NCBI GenBank assembly: GCA_964450715.1
Contig: CAYVFC010000138.1
Span: 1 to 21,654, forward strand
Origin: CAYVFC01 sp964450715
GTDB taxonomy: Bacteria > Myxococcota_A > Polyangia > Polyangiales > JAFGIB01
Direction: 5' to 3'
DNA length: 21,654 nucleotides
The position numbers were made by a program, and so were the translations under genes. The notes beneath the pieces were generated by a model, which did not search any database, had not been told where the DNA came from, and saw only the letters and a list, made by a program, of their open reading frames with translations. Positions 6,464 to 13,131 of the stretch are shown piece by piece; within the stretch, counting starts at the first letter, position 1; every line of letters starts with the position of its first letter.

Positions 6464-8338
6464 CTACTCCTCGCAGACGATGACGATATTGTCGCCCTGC
6501 TGTTCGAACGGGGCGGCCAGCGGTGCGGGAACCGGGTCCCCCGCCAGGGTCAGCCCGCAGTTGTCGCACTCGACGTTGGTCCATTCCTGGTCGCGTCCCT
6601 CGGGGCCGCTGCGCAGCATGGCGTTGACCCAGTCCACCACGGTGGGCACGCCGCCGGTGGTGTCGTCGTACACCTTGTCGCTTCCGAACATGGTGTGGCG
6701 GGAGCCGGTGCCGATATAGTAGCGGTAGTTGTCGCCGGCTTTCTGGTAGGTCTGCTCGGCCTGAAGCCGCATCTGCTCGTTGAAGGCGCAGCTGCCCTCC
6801 CACCAGGTGACCGCGTGCACGGGGTTGTTGTCGTTCAGCATGACGTTGTAGAAGCCAGTCTGTCCGCCGCTGCCGCCGTCAAAGGCGGTGGAGTAGTGGG
6901 CCCAGTTGGTGTCGGGGAAGTACTCGGCCACCGCCTCCATATAAGCGACCATGCCTGCGCCGCTGGTAATGGCCTCCAGCACGCCGGGGATGTCGTCGGG
7001 CAGGTTGTCCACGAACTTCCAGTTGCCGAACTCGTTCTGCAGGAACTGGGTGGTGATGACGCCGTTGCCTGCATCGCCCAGTATGTGAAACTGCGCCGCC
7101 GGCCAGGTCTCGTGCAGCAGCGCCCCGTTGAACAGCGCGCCGTAGGAGCCCGCGCTCGAGCCGGTCACGAACACCACCTCCGGGGCCAGGAAGTGCTCGC
7201 GCGCCCACTTCTCCGCGTAGCGGGCGTTGTGGTAGCCGCGGTGCTCAACGTGCGTGGGGTAGTCCTGGGCGGCGTCCCCGAAGTGGATGTCGCAGCTGCA
7301 GTAACTGACGAAGACGAAGTGCCAGTCGCGGAAAGGATTGTCCGGGTTGCTCATGTCGGCAAAGCCGGTGGTGTAGCTGCCGGGGTTGTCGCCCCCCTCC
7401 GGATCCACGTTGGCGTCGCAGGTGGGGATGGAGCAGGTCAGGTTCTCCCAGCAGGCGCCGCCGCCCTGGTAGTACATCAACAGCTTGTTGACCGTGCCGC
7501 GCTTGACGAAGAAGTGGTAGGGCGAGCCGTCCATGCAGACGGGAGTGAGCTCCTTGCCCAGGTACTCGGTGGTTCCGGTCGGGGATATGGTGGTGAAACC
7601 GGTGTCATCCAGCTTCGAGGCGGCGATGGTGCTGGTCACGATATCATCGACCGCCTGCTCGATACTGCCGGCGACTGCTTGCTCGGTCGCCTCGGTGGGA
7701 CAGCCACCGGCAGCCTGCTGCCACGCCGCCGAGAAGGCGTCCAGCGCGTCCGTCCGCCCCTGCTCCCGCGCTACCGCCGCTCCCTCGGCCCCCGGATCTG
7801 CCACGTGCCGGCCCTCGGCGCTCAGTGCCTCGGCGCAGGCCCGGGCCGCGGCGTTCAGCAGATCGGCGCCGCACCCGGCGTCGTCGCCCAGTTCCAGGCC
7901 GGCATTGACCGACTCGGCCAGGCCTGAGGTCGCCTCGTCGATCACGGCGGCAGCCTCGGCTGCGGTCAGCGCCGCGTCCGCGCAATCCGCCCCCTGCTCG
8001 GCCGCGTCATCCTCGGCGGACGACCAGGCCGCCTCCAGCGCCTCGAGTGCGTCCGCGATGGCGTTATCCCGCACCGCGTCGTCCTGCGCCGACTCCCAGG
8101 CTCCCCAAGCCTCGAGCACGCTTTTACAGTAGGCGCCCGCGCCCATCTGCTTGGCGCTCACGCAACCGTTGGCCGGGTAGTAAGCGCTGATCTCGTCGCC
8201 CGCCCCTCCGGATCCGCTGGTCCCGTCCGAGCCGCTGGCGCCGCCCGCGCCCTCGCTTCCGTCATCGTCGTCATCGCCGCAACCCATCCCGAGCCCGATG
8301 ATCACCGCCGCCATCGCCATAAGCTTCTTGTCAAGCAT
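6464..8338 (-). CDS. Pectinacetylesterase/Notum-family lipoprotein with an Ala-rich N-terminal domain
   Basis: 624 residues. The ATG at 8338 is chosen because of the strong ribosome-binding site AGGAGG about 8 nt upstream; a longer frame adds 33 implausible residues. A lipoprotein signal ends in GLGMGC with C20 as the lipidated cysteine, followed by an Asp/Gly/Ser linker. Residues about 55-240 are an Ala-rich helical region containing a repeat (DALEALEAAW 96-105 and DALDAFSAAW 197-206). The C-terminal ~360 residues match the pectinacetylesterase family: YYQGGGACW (289-297), NPFRDWHFVFVSYCSCDIH (334-352), nucleophile elbow GSSAGSYG with predicted Ser395, and SRHTM with predicted catalytic His548. 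The family hydrolyses acetyl or acyl esters from polysaccharides or proteins; the substrate here is unknown. Probably anchored to the outer membrane. A hairpin-rich region lies upstream. Confidence 0.87.
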   Translation of the reverse strand: MLDKKLMAMAAVIIGLGMGCGDDDDDGSEGAGGASGSDGTSGSGGAGDEISAYYPANGCVSAKQMGAGAYCKSVLEAWGAWESAQDDAVRDNAIADALEALEAAWSSAEDDAAEQGADCADAALTAAEAAAVIDEATSGLAESVNAGLELGDDAGCGADLLNAAARACAEALSAEGRHVADPGAEGAAVAREQGRTDALDAFSAAWQQAAGGCPTEATEQAVAGSIEQAVDDIVTSTIAASKLDDTGFTTISPTGTTEYLGKELTPVCMDGSPYHFFVKRGTVNKLLMYYQGGGACWENLTCSIPTCDANVDPEGGDNPGSYTTGFADMSNPDNPFRDWHFVFVSYCSCDIHFGDAAQDYPTHVEHRGYHNARYAEKWAREHFLAPEVVFVTGSSAGSYGALFNGALLHETWPAAQFHILGDAGNGVITTQFLQNEFGNWKFVDNLPDDIPGVLEAITSGAGMVAYMEAVAEYFPDTNWAHYSTAFDGGSGGQTGFYNVMLNDNNPVHAVTWWEGSCAFNEQMRLQAEQTYQKAGDNYRYYIGTGSRHTMFGSDKVYDDTTGGVPTVVDWVNAMLRSGPEGRDQEWTNVECDNCGLTLAGDPVPAPLAAPFEQQGDNIVIVCEE

Positions 8339-8495
8339 CACCTGAACCTCCTGGTTTTCCGCCGCGCGGGCGTTCTTACTATATAGCGGATACGGGTGCT
8401 TCGTCCATCGATGCGAATTCACCGGCTTCTCATCCACATATTTATCGCAGCCTCGATCTCGGCGTAAGGCGTTCGGCCTTCGGCGTCGACTCGAG

Positions 8496-8560
8496 TGTCA
8501 TCTCGAACGAAGTGAGAGATCTCCTCCGCAAAGAGATTTCTCCCTCCGGTCGAAATGACA
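8496..8560. repeat. 65-bp TGTCAT-ended palindromic repeat
   Basis: It begins TGTCATCTCGA and ends TCGAAATGACA, with an inner inverted repeat GAGAGATCTC / GAGATTTCTC around CTCCGCAAA. Palindromes ending TGTCATTTCGA occur as multicopy interspersed repeats in many bacterial genomes and resemble REP or miniature inverted-repeat elements. It lies about 160 nt upstream of the esterase lipoprotein start. A small hairpin (AAGGC/GCCTT) precedes it at 8466-8480. Confidence 0.75.
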
Positions 8561-8659
8561 TCGGTTTCAAATAGCGACGTGTCCGCATTTCTTTGCCAGC
8601 AACACGCCGCTCGCCAGAAGTTTTTACAGCTCGTATCCGGAACCGACAACGCCCGCCGC

Positions 8660-8691
8660 GCGAGAGAGACCCCGGCTGGGGTCTCTCTCGC
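8660..8691. terminator. Perfect 14-bp hairpin, likely terminator of the sigma gene at 8754
   Basis: GCGAGAGAGACCCC (8660-8673) pairs perfectly with GGGGTCTCTCTCGC (8678-8691) around a 4-nt loop GGCT. It lies 62 nt past the stop of the minus-strand sigma factor gene. There is no T-run on either side, so intrinsic termination is not certain; the stem alone is among the most stable in the window. Confidence 0.6.
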
Positions 8692-8753
8692 CCACCGTAA
8701 GGTTACCGCGCGTCCCTCGATGCGTCGGCAGCCATCATTGCGACTACATCACG

Positions 8754-9461
8754 TTAGCTCGTGATCGGATCGGGAAACCCGCTGTCAAAGGCCAGCCGGT
8801 CCATCAGCTGCCCGATCTCGGCGGTCACCTTGATCCGCTTGTGCCGCGGTAGCGGCGTGGGCTCCCGCGCCAGCTTCTCCATGGCCGTGCGCAACTGCTT
8901 GCGCGCCTCGTGCACGCGCCAGGCCACGGTAGCCTCGCTGGTGTCGAGCACCACCGCCGCTTCCCGGTAGCTAAGCCCCTGCAGCGCTGTCAGCACTACC
9001 GTGGCTCTGAGCAGACGCGACAGCTGGTCGAGCGCCATCACCAGCAGAGCGTAGGTTTCCTGCAGCTCCAGCTGCAGCCGTGGATTACCGCCCGCATCGA
9101 CCGATACCGCCATCCGCACCCGGTCGTCGTCGTACTTCACCGCGCGCCGGCGCTTGCGATTGCGCCGCGCGTTGAAGGCGCGGTTGAGGGTGATGCGGTA
9201 GAGCCAGGTAAAAAAGGTGCTTCTGCCCTCGAAGGTACGGATTTTAACGAAAGCGCGTGTGAACACGTCCTGGGTGATGTCATCCGCCTCGCTGGCGTCG
9301 CCGGCGATGTGCAGAGCGAGCGCGAAGATCCGCCCGCGATAGCGGTCCACCAGCTGGCCGAAGGCTTGCCGATCGCCCCGGCGGGCCGCTGCGACCAGCA
9401 GGTCGGCCTCCCGGGCCCGGCTCTCGGCCGATTCTCCTGCGCGCATGTCGATAGGACCCAT
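8754..9461 (-). CDS. ECF-family RNA polymerase sigma factor (RpoE-like)
   Basis: 235 residues. The ATG at 9461 is preferred because AAGGAG lies 10 nt upstream; a TTG at 9482 would lie over that ribosome-binding site. Sigma region 2 spans about 36-103 (FGQLVDRYRGRIFALALHIA, DASEADDITQDVFTRAFVKI, FFTWLYRITLNRAFNARRNR). Region 4 spans about 141-195, with LLRATVVLTALQGLSYREAA and the recognition helix region ATVAWRVHEARKQLR. A basic tail of about 40 residues follows region 4, longer than usual for the family. No anti-sigma gene lies beside it: the esterase is downstream beyond a strong hairpin, and upstream is 530 nt of palindrome-rich non-coding DNA. Regulation may therefore depend on a distant partner or on transcription. 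Confidence 0.92.
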   Translation of the reverse strand: MGPIDMRAGESAESRAREADLLVAAARRGDRQAFGQLVDRYRGRIFALALHIAGDASEADDITQDVFTRAFVKIRTFEGRSTFFTWLYRITLNRAFNARRNRKRRRAVKYDDDRVRMAVSVDAGGNPRLQLELQETYALLVMALDQLSRLLRATVVLTALQGLSYREAAVVLDTSEATVAWRVHEARKQLRTAMEKLAREPTPLPRHKRIKVTAEIGQLMDRLAFDSGFPDPITS

Positions 9462-9527
9462 GGGGTTAAAACTCCTTGGCAATTTTTATGGTAGACGCGC
9501 TACCGATCCGCTTCAATCAAGGCTCGA

Positions 9528-9546
9528 CCCCGATCGGGGCCTTTTT
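9528..9546 (+). other. 12-bp palindrome followed by a T-run upstream of the sigma gene
   Basis: CCCCGATCGGGG (9528-9539) followed by CC and TTTTT. Read on the plus strand it looks like a short intrinsic terminator, but no plus-strand gene precedes it. It lies about 70 nt upstream of the minus-strand sigma gene start, so it could equally be an operator or part of a leader. Confidence 0.4.
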
Positions 9547-9576
9547 ACAAACCTCTTACAACCCCCTCTTCTTGTT

Positions 9577-9698
9577 GGGGATGCGATTCGCATTTTCACT
9601 TCTGGCTCTATATAGACTGTAGTCGAGCCCGCGGTTCACAAACGATCGGGTATCTCTCCAGTCGGGGAGCCAGAAGCGATACTGCGAATCGCGTCCCC
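9577..9698. repeat. Long inverted repeat with 32-nt arms
   Basis: Arms 9577-9608 and 9667-9698 match at 28 of 32 positions (GGGGATGCGATTCGCA against TGCGAATCGCGTCCCC, and CTTCTGGCTC against GAGCCAGAAG). The 58-nt interior holds smaller pairings, such as GACTG/CAGTC. It lies about 115 nt upstream of the sigma gene start and does not share the apex of the 6282/9808 family. It may be a miniature transposon-like element or a regulatory structure. Confidence 0.8.
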
Positions 9699-9807
9699 CG
9701 TAGCTGAACGCGATTACAAGTACTTACTGGGCTTACACTATCCCACCCGCCTGCCGCCACCGGATTTCGCTATCAAGGAAAACTCTGCCGCTTCGCCGTC
9801 GCGACGA

Positions 9808-9988
9808 GGCCTCCGATCTAGTGCCGCGACCAGTAGATTTTTACCGGTTTGCGGCGGTCTTCGGCGCCGAAAGGCGGCGTCGCTCCTCCTCGAAATAGCC
9901 CCGCTATTGCTCGTCGTCGCTCCTCGCCCTCGGCGCCGAATCCTCGCCGGTATCCGCTCAAAATCTACTAATCGCGGCACTGGAGGCC
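9808..9988. repeat. Nested imperfect palindrome (family member 2)
   Basis: Arms 9808-9841 and 9960-9988 pair as GGCCTCC..AGTGCCGCGA and TCGCGGCACTGGAGGCC, with AGTAGATTTT against AAAATCTACT further in. TACCGG/CCGGTA and TTCGGCGCC/GGCGCCGAA are inner pairs. The apex is AATAGC-CCC-GCTATT (9894-9908), set in TCCTCGA...GCTCGTCG as in the element at 6282-6455. Compared with that element, base pairs differ on both sides so that pairing is kept. The right arm ends 4 nt before the stop of the sodium symporter gene. Confidence 0.85.
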
Positions 9989-9992
9989 GCCG

Positions 9993-11336
9993 CTACTGTA
10001 ACAAGCCGGACAGGAAGATAGCCGCCACCGCCAGCGGGCAGAGGAAGCGCACACAGTAGAGCCAGGGTACGAAGAGGGCGGTCAGGACCGAGCTTTGGCA
10101 GAACTCGCGCTTGACCAGCTCCGGGTTCATCCTGAATCCCACGAATAGAGCGATGAACATACCGCCGATGGGAAGGAACCAGTTGCTGGCCAGATAGTCC
10201 ATGGAGTCGAAGAAGCTCTTCCCCGGCAGGATCGTCGCCTCCGCCAGCGTGCTGCCGGAAAGGGCCGAGAGCGAGCCGAAGGCGAAGATGGCCGTGCCCA
10301 CCAGCAGCGTGGCCGGGATACGCCTCCAGCGCAGGGTGTCGATGAAGAAGGCCACCACCACCTCCAGCAGCGAGATGCCCGAGGAGAGCGCGGCAAAGGC
10401 CAGCAGCAGGAAGAAGACGACGGCGAACAGGTCGCCGGCCGGCAGCTTGGTGAAGACGATGGGCATGGTCTGGAACACCAGCCCGGGGCCTGCCTGCGGC
10501 GACGCGTCGAAGGTGAAGAGGATGGGGAAGATCATCAGGGAAGCCAGCAGCGCCACGCCGGTATCCATCAGCGAGACGAAGAAGGCCGAACGTGGTACGT
10601 CCGTGTCCGATCCGAGATAGCTACCATAGGTGAGCATCGCGCCCATGCCCAGGCTCAGCGAGAAGAAGGCCTGTCCCATGGCCTCCAGCGCCCCGCTCGG
10701 CGTGAGCGCGGAAAGATTTGGCGAGAAGACGAAGGAAAACGCCTTGCCGAAGCCGGGAAGGAACGTGTTCCTTACCAGCAGGATGACCAGCATGACGAAG
10801 AGGCACGGCATCATGATGCGCGAGGCGCGCTCGATGCCTCCCTTGACCCCTCCGATCACGATGCCCACGGTCAGCGCCATGAAGGCGAAATGCCAAAAGA
10901 GGTTGAGCGGAGCGCTCGCGTAGAGCTTTCCGAACAAACCGGCGATCTGCTGCGGATCGCCGACATCGCCGAAGCCGGTCACCGACAGGGCTACATAGTG
11001 CATGGTCCAGCCCGCCACCACGCTGTAATAAGAGAGGATGACGAAGCCCGACAGCACGCCCAGCCAGCCCACGCCCTGCCAGGGACTTCTGCGCGAGGTC
11101 AGCTTGCGGAAGGCGTCGACCGGCGAGAGCTGGCTCGCCCGGCCGATGGAGAACTCGCTGATCATGATGGGGATGCCGACGAACAGAACGCAGAAGACGT
11201 AGATGAGTACGAAGAGGCCGCCTCCGTTCTTTCCCGCGATATAGGGGAACTTCCAGATGTTGCCCAGCCCCACGGCGGAGCCGGCGCAGGCCAGTATGAA
11301 TCCCATGCGGGTCGCCCACTGTCCTCGCGTGACCAT
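9993..11336 (-). CDS. Sodium-dependent amino-acid/neurotransmitter-type symporter (NSS/SNF family)
   Basis: 447 residues; ATG with an AAAGGAGA ribosome-binding site. The first membrane helix carries the family signature GFILACAGSAVGLGNIWKFP followed by YIAGKNGGG; N26 corresponds to the sodium-binding Asn27 of LeuT. Helix 6 (FFSLSLGMGAMLTYGSYL) has the glycine-rich unwound segment, and SYYSVVAGWTMHY is the conserved helix 3 stretch. Length is like the bacterial members with about 11-12 helices (MhsT/TnaT type, about 450 residues). The protein couples sodium influx to uptake of an amino acid or related solute in the inner membrane; the substrate is not readable. It is divergent from aroE, with four tandem octamers just upstream of its ribosome-binding site, and its stop abuts a long palindrome. 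Confidence 0.93.
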   Translation of the reverse strand: MVTRGQWATRMGFILACAGSAVGLGNIWKFPYIAGKNGGGLFVLIYVFCVLFVGIPIMISEFSIGRASQLSPVDAFRKLTSRRSPWQGVGWLGVLSGFVILSYYSVVAGWTMHYVALSVTGFGDVGDPQQIAGLFGKLYASAPLNLFWHFAFMALTVGIVIGGVKGGIERASRIMMPCLFVMLVILLVRNTFLPGFGKAFSFVFSPNLSALTPSGALEAMGQAFFSLSLGMGAMLTYGSYLGSDTDVPRSAFFVSLMDTGVALLASLMIFPILFTFDASPQAGPGLVFQTMPIVFTKLPAGDLFAVVFFLLLAFAALSSGISLLEVVVAFFIDTLRWRRIPATLLVGTAIFAFGSLSALSGSTLAEATILPGKSFFDSMDYLASNWFLPIGGMFIALFVGFRMNPELVKREFCQSSVLTALFVPWLYCVRFLCPLAVAAIFLSGLLQ

Positions 11337-11352
11337 CTATTTCTCCTTTGGC

Positions 11353-11384
11353 GAACCGGTGAACCGGCGCACCGGTCGACCGGG
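11353..11384. repeat. Four tandem ACCGG-containing octamers in the divergent promoter region
   Basis: GAACCGGT, GAACCGGC, GCACCGGT and CGACCGGG follow each other without a break, a period of exactly 8 bp with the core ACCGG in each. They lie between the divergent symporter and aroE genes, immediately upstream of the symporter ribosome-binding site. They could be an operator array or a small tandem duplication. Confidence 0.6.
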
Positions 11385-11502
11385 GCCGTTTTTCGCATGG
11401 CGGGAGGCGGTTGTGCAACCGGGAACGCTACTGTTCTGCGCGGCTCGGTTTGAATCGCCGCCCGATCGCGTGTACATATCCCTGCAGTTGAGGCGCTCGA
11501 CC

Positions 11503-12366
11503 ATGCAGATCAGCGGACATACCCGACCCTTCGCCGTGCTCGGGCACCCCATCGGCCATAGCCTGTCGCCGGTCATGCACAACGCGGCCTTTCAGAGCCT
11601 GGGGATGGACGCGGTATATCTCGCCTTCGACGTGCGGCCCGAGCGGCTGCCGAGCCTGCTTCCGGCGCTGGGCGATCTCGGCTTCGGCGGAGTCAACCTC
11701 ACCGTACCTCTCAAGGAAACAGCTTTCAACGATTTATCCGACCTGGACGAATCGGCGCGCCGGCTGGGAGCGGTCAATACGGTGCAGTTCCTGGCCGATG
11801 GCGGTCTGCGCGGGTACAACACCGACGGCGACGGCTTTCTGGCCGCGGTCGCGGAGGCGTTCGGCGCCGGGGTGGCCGGCTGTGCCATCTTCTTTCTGGG
11901 AACCGGGGGCGCGGGGCGTGCGGTGGCGCTCACCTGCGCCGCCAGCGGGGCCGCCCGCATCGCGCTGAGCGACATCGACGGGCAGCGGGTCGAGCAGCTG
12001 GCGGTCGAGATCGACGGAGCCTTTCCGGCGGTCGAGGTGCAGAAGGTGCAACCCGAGCCCGCCGCGCAGCGGCGCGCCTGCCGCGAGGCCGAGCTGGTCG
12101 TGCACTGTACGCCGGTGGGCATGAAACCGGGCGAGCCCTCGTTGCTGCCGGCCGGCGCCTTCCACCCCGGGCAGATGCTTTTCGATCTGATCTACATGTA
12201 CCCGCAGACGGCCATCATGCGCGCGGCGCGCGAGGGCGGAGCCCGTACGGCCAACGGCCTGGGGATGCTTCTGCACCAGGGCGCGCGCGCCTTTACCATC
12301 TGGACCGGCCGGAGTGCCGCCATCGACGCTATGCGCGCGGCACTGCAGCAGAAGGTGTACGGATGA
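11503..12366 (+). CDS. aroE: Shikimate dehydrogenase (NADP+)
   Basis: 287 residues. The ATG at 11503 has TGAGG about 9 nt upstream and opens directly into the conserved N-terminus; frames extending further upstream overlap the divergent promoter. It reduces 3-dehydroshikimate to shikimate in chorismate/aromatic amino-acid synthesis in the cytoplasm. Visible are the substrate-binding GHSLSP (18-23), NLTVPLK with catalytic Lys71, AVNT (90-93), NTDGDG with catalytic Asp108, the dinucleotide-binding GTGGAGRA (133-140), and the C-terminal NGLGMLLHQGARAF (251-264). Length is typical (about 270-290). No other aro genes are near; tatA follows after 94 nt. Confidence 0.96.
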   Translation: MQISGHTRPFAVLGHPIGHSLSPVMHNAAFQSLGMDAVYLAFDVRPERLPSLLPALGDLGFGGVNLTVPLKETAFNDLSDLDESARRLGAVNTVQFLADGGLRGYNTDGDGFLAAVAEAFGAGVAGCAIFFLGTGGAGRAVALTCAASGAARIALSDIDGQRVEQLAVEIDGAFPAVEVQKVQPEPAAQRRACREAELVVHCTPVGMKPGEPSLLPAGAFHPGQMLFDLIYMYPQTAIMRAAREGGARTANGLGMLLHQGARAFTIWTGRSAAIDAMRAALQQKVYG

Positions 12367-12460
12367 CGCGTCGAGCGGCCGGCGCGGTCAATTGGTGCAA
12401 TAATGGGCGGGTGCAGGTATAAACCGGGTTCCGGTGTCTGACCGGGGTGGAGCGTTCTTC

Positions 12461-12703
12461 ATGCGTATGGGAATGTCCGAGCTACTCGTTATCCTGGCCA
12501 TCGTGCTGCTGCTCTTCGGGGCCAAGCGTTTGCCGGAGCTGGCCAGCGGCCTGGGCAAGGCCATCAAGAATTTCCGCAGGGGGATGGACACGGACGACGA
12601 GATCGACGTGACGCCCGTGGACAAGCAGGTTACCGGGCAGTCCGGTGCCACCACGCTGAAAAGCGAAACATCCGAACCGGAAAAGACGGAAAAGGACGCC
12701 TGA
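12461..12703 (+). CDS. tatA: Twin-arginine translocase subunit TatA/TatE
   Basis: 80 residues from the ATG at 12461, supported by GGTGGAG about 8 nt upstream; ATGs at 12467 and 12473 are alternatives. A short N-terminal membrane helix (MSELLVILAIVLLLFGAKRL) is followed by the conserved FGAKRLPELASGLGKAIKNF amphipathic helix and an acidic/Lys-rich soluble tail (TSEPEKTEKDA). TatA oligomers form the channel of the Tat pathway, which exports folded proteins across the inner membrane. tatB and tatC are not in the window; they may lie elsewhere, as stand-alone tatA genes are common. A TATAAA at 12418-12423 might belong to its own promoter, but no well-spaced -35 box is seen. Confidence 0.95.
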   Translation: MRMGMSELLVILAIVLLLFGAKRLPELASGLGKAIKNFRRGMDTDDEIDVTPVDKQVTGQSGATTLKSETSEPEKTEKDA

Positions 12704-12734
12704 GCAACCCTCACTCCGGTCCCCTTTCCCAGCA

Positions 12735-12834
12735 NNNNNNNNNNNNNNNNNNNNNNNNNNNNNNNNNNNNNNNNNNNNNNNNNNNNNNNNNNNNNNNNNN
12801 NNNNNNNNNNNNNNNNNNNNNNNNNNNNNNNNNN
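12735..12834. other. Assembly gap (100 N)
   Basis: Exactly 100 undetermined bases, the conventional placeholder for a scaffold gap of unknown length. The right edge is inside a tandem repeat, which probably caused the assembly break. True distance and any gene content between tatA and the OmpA-like gene are unknown. Confidence 0.98.
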
Positions 12835-12971
12835 GGGAAGGGGCTTGCCCCCTCCCGTTAGGCGGGCGGGCGCAAGGCCTGCCGCTACGTGTGCCAGACA
12901 TAGCGCTTTTCCTGCAGGGAAGGGGCTTGCCCCCTCCCGTTAGGCGGGCGGGCGCAAGGCCTGCCGCTACG
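12835..12971. repeat. Tandem repeat with 82-bp period next to the gap
   Basis: A 55-nt unit starting GGGAAGGGGCTTGCCCCC and ending TGCCGCTACG occurs identically at 12835-12889 and 12917-12971, with a 27-nt spacer between. The unit folds: GGGAAGGGGC pairs with GCCCCCTCCC around TT. Only two copies are visible, because the first abuts the gap, and more copies may be collapsed there. Such GC-rich units are often dispersed in genomes; it is not a CRISPR array (long structured unit, single spacer). Confidence 0.85.
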
Positions 12972-12995
12972 GGGATGGATGAGTAACTGGCCGAT

Positions 12996-13121
12996 ATGAG
13001 ACCGATTTTGAGCTTTCCGGTAGAGGATCGGGGCGAGGGGAGCTATGAGGAGTGGTTGAATAGCGTGCGGCCCAAGCGCGTCTCAGCCGAGGGTATTCCA
13101 ACCAGCGGCGCCCGGGGCTAA
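12996..13121 (+). CDS. Possible 41-residue protein upstream of the OmpA-like gene
   Basis: ATG at 12996 to TAA at 13119-13121, immediately after an in-frame stop, reading MRPILSFPVEDRGEGSYEEW then LNSVRPKRVSAEGIPTSGAR and Gly. The composition is protein-like, with an acidic/basic mixture and no low complexity, and it ends 10 nt before the next gene. The ribosome-binding site is weak (no AGGAG-like motif within 12 nt). I do not recognise a family. It could be a leader peptide, a small protein, or the intact end of a gene damaged at the repeat. A chance frame of this size in GC-rich DNA cannot be excluded. Confidence 0.35.
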   Translation: MRPILSFPVEDRGEGSYEEWLNSVRPKRVSAEGIPTSGARG

Positions 13122-13131
13122 GCTACTGTTA

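Noticed and set aside
6695..7927. Long plus-strand open frame (410 codons) opposite the esterase gene
   Set aside because: It is the GC-driven antisense shadow of a gene with clear catalytic motifs; its translation is a Val/Gly/Ala/Arg-rich string without domains.
9738..9980. 80-codon minus-strand frame
   Set aside because: It runs through the long palindrome; the Arg-rich translation reflects the structured GC-rich repeat rather than a protein.
12835..12971. CRISPR array
   Set aside because: The unit is 55 nt, strongly self-complementary and only two copies with one 27-nt spacer are seen; no cas genes.
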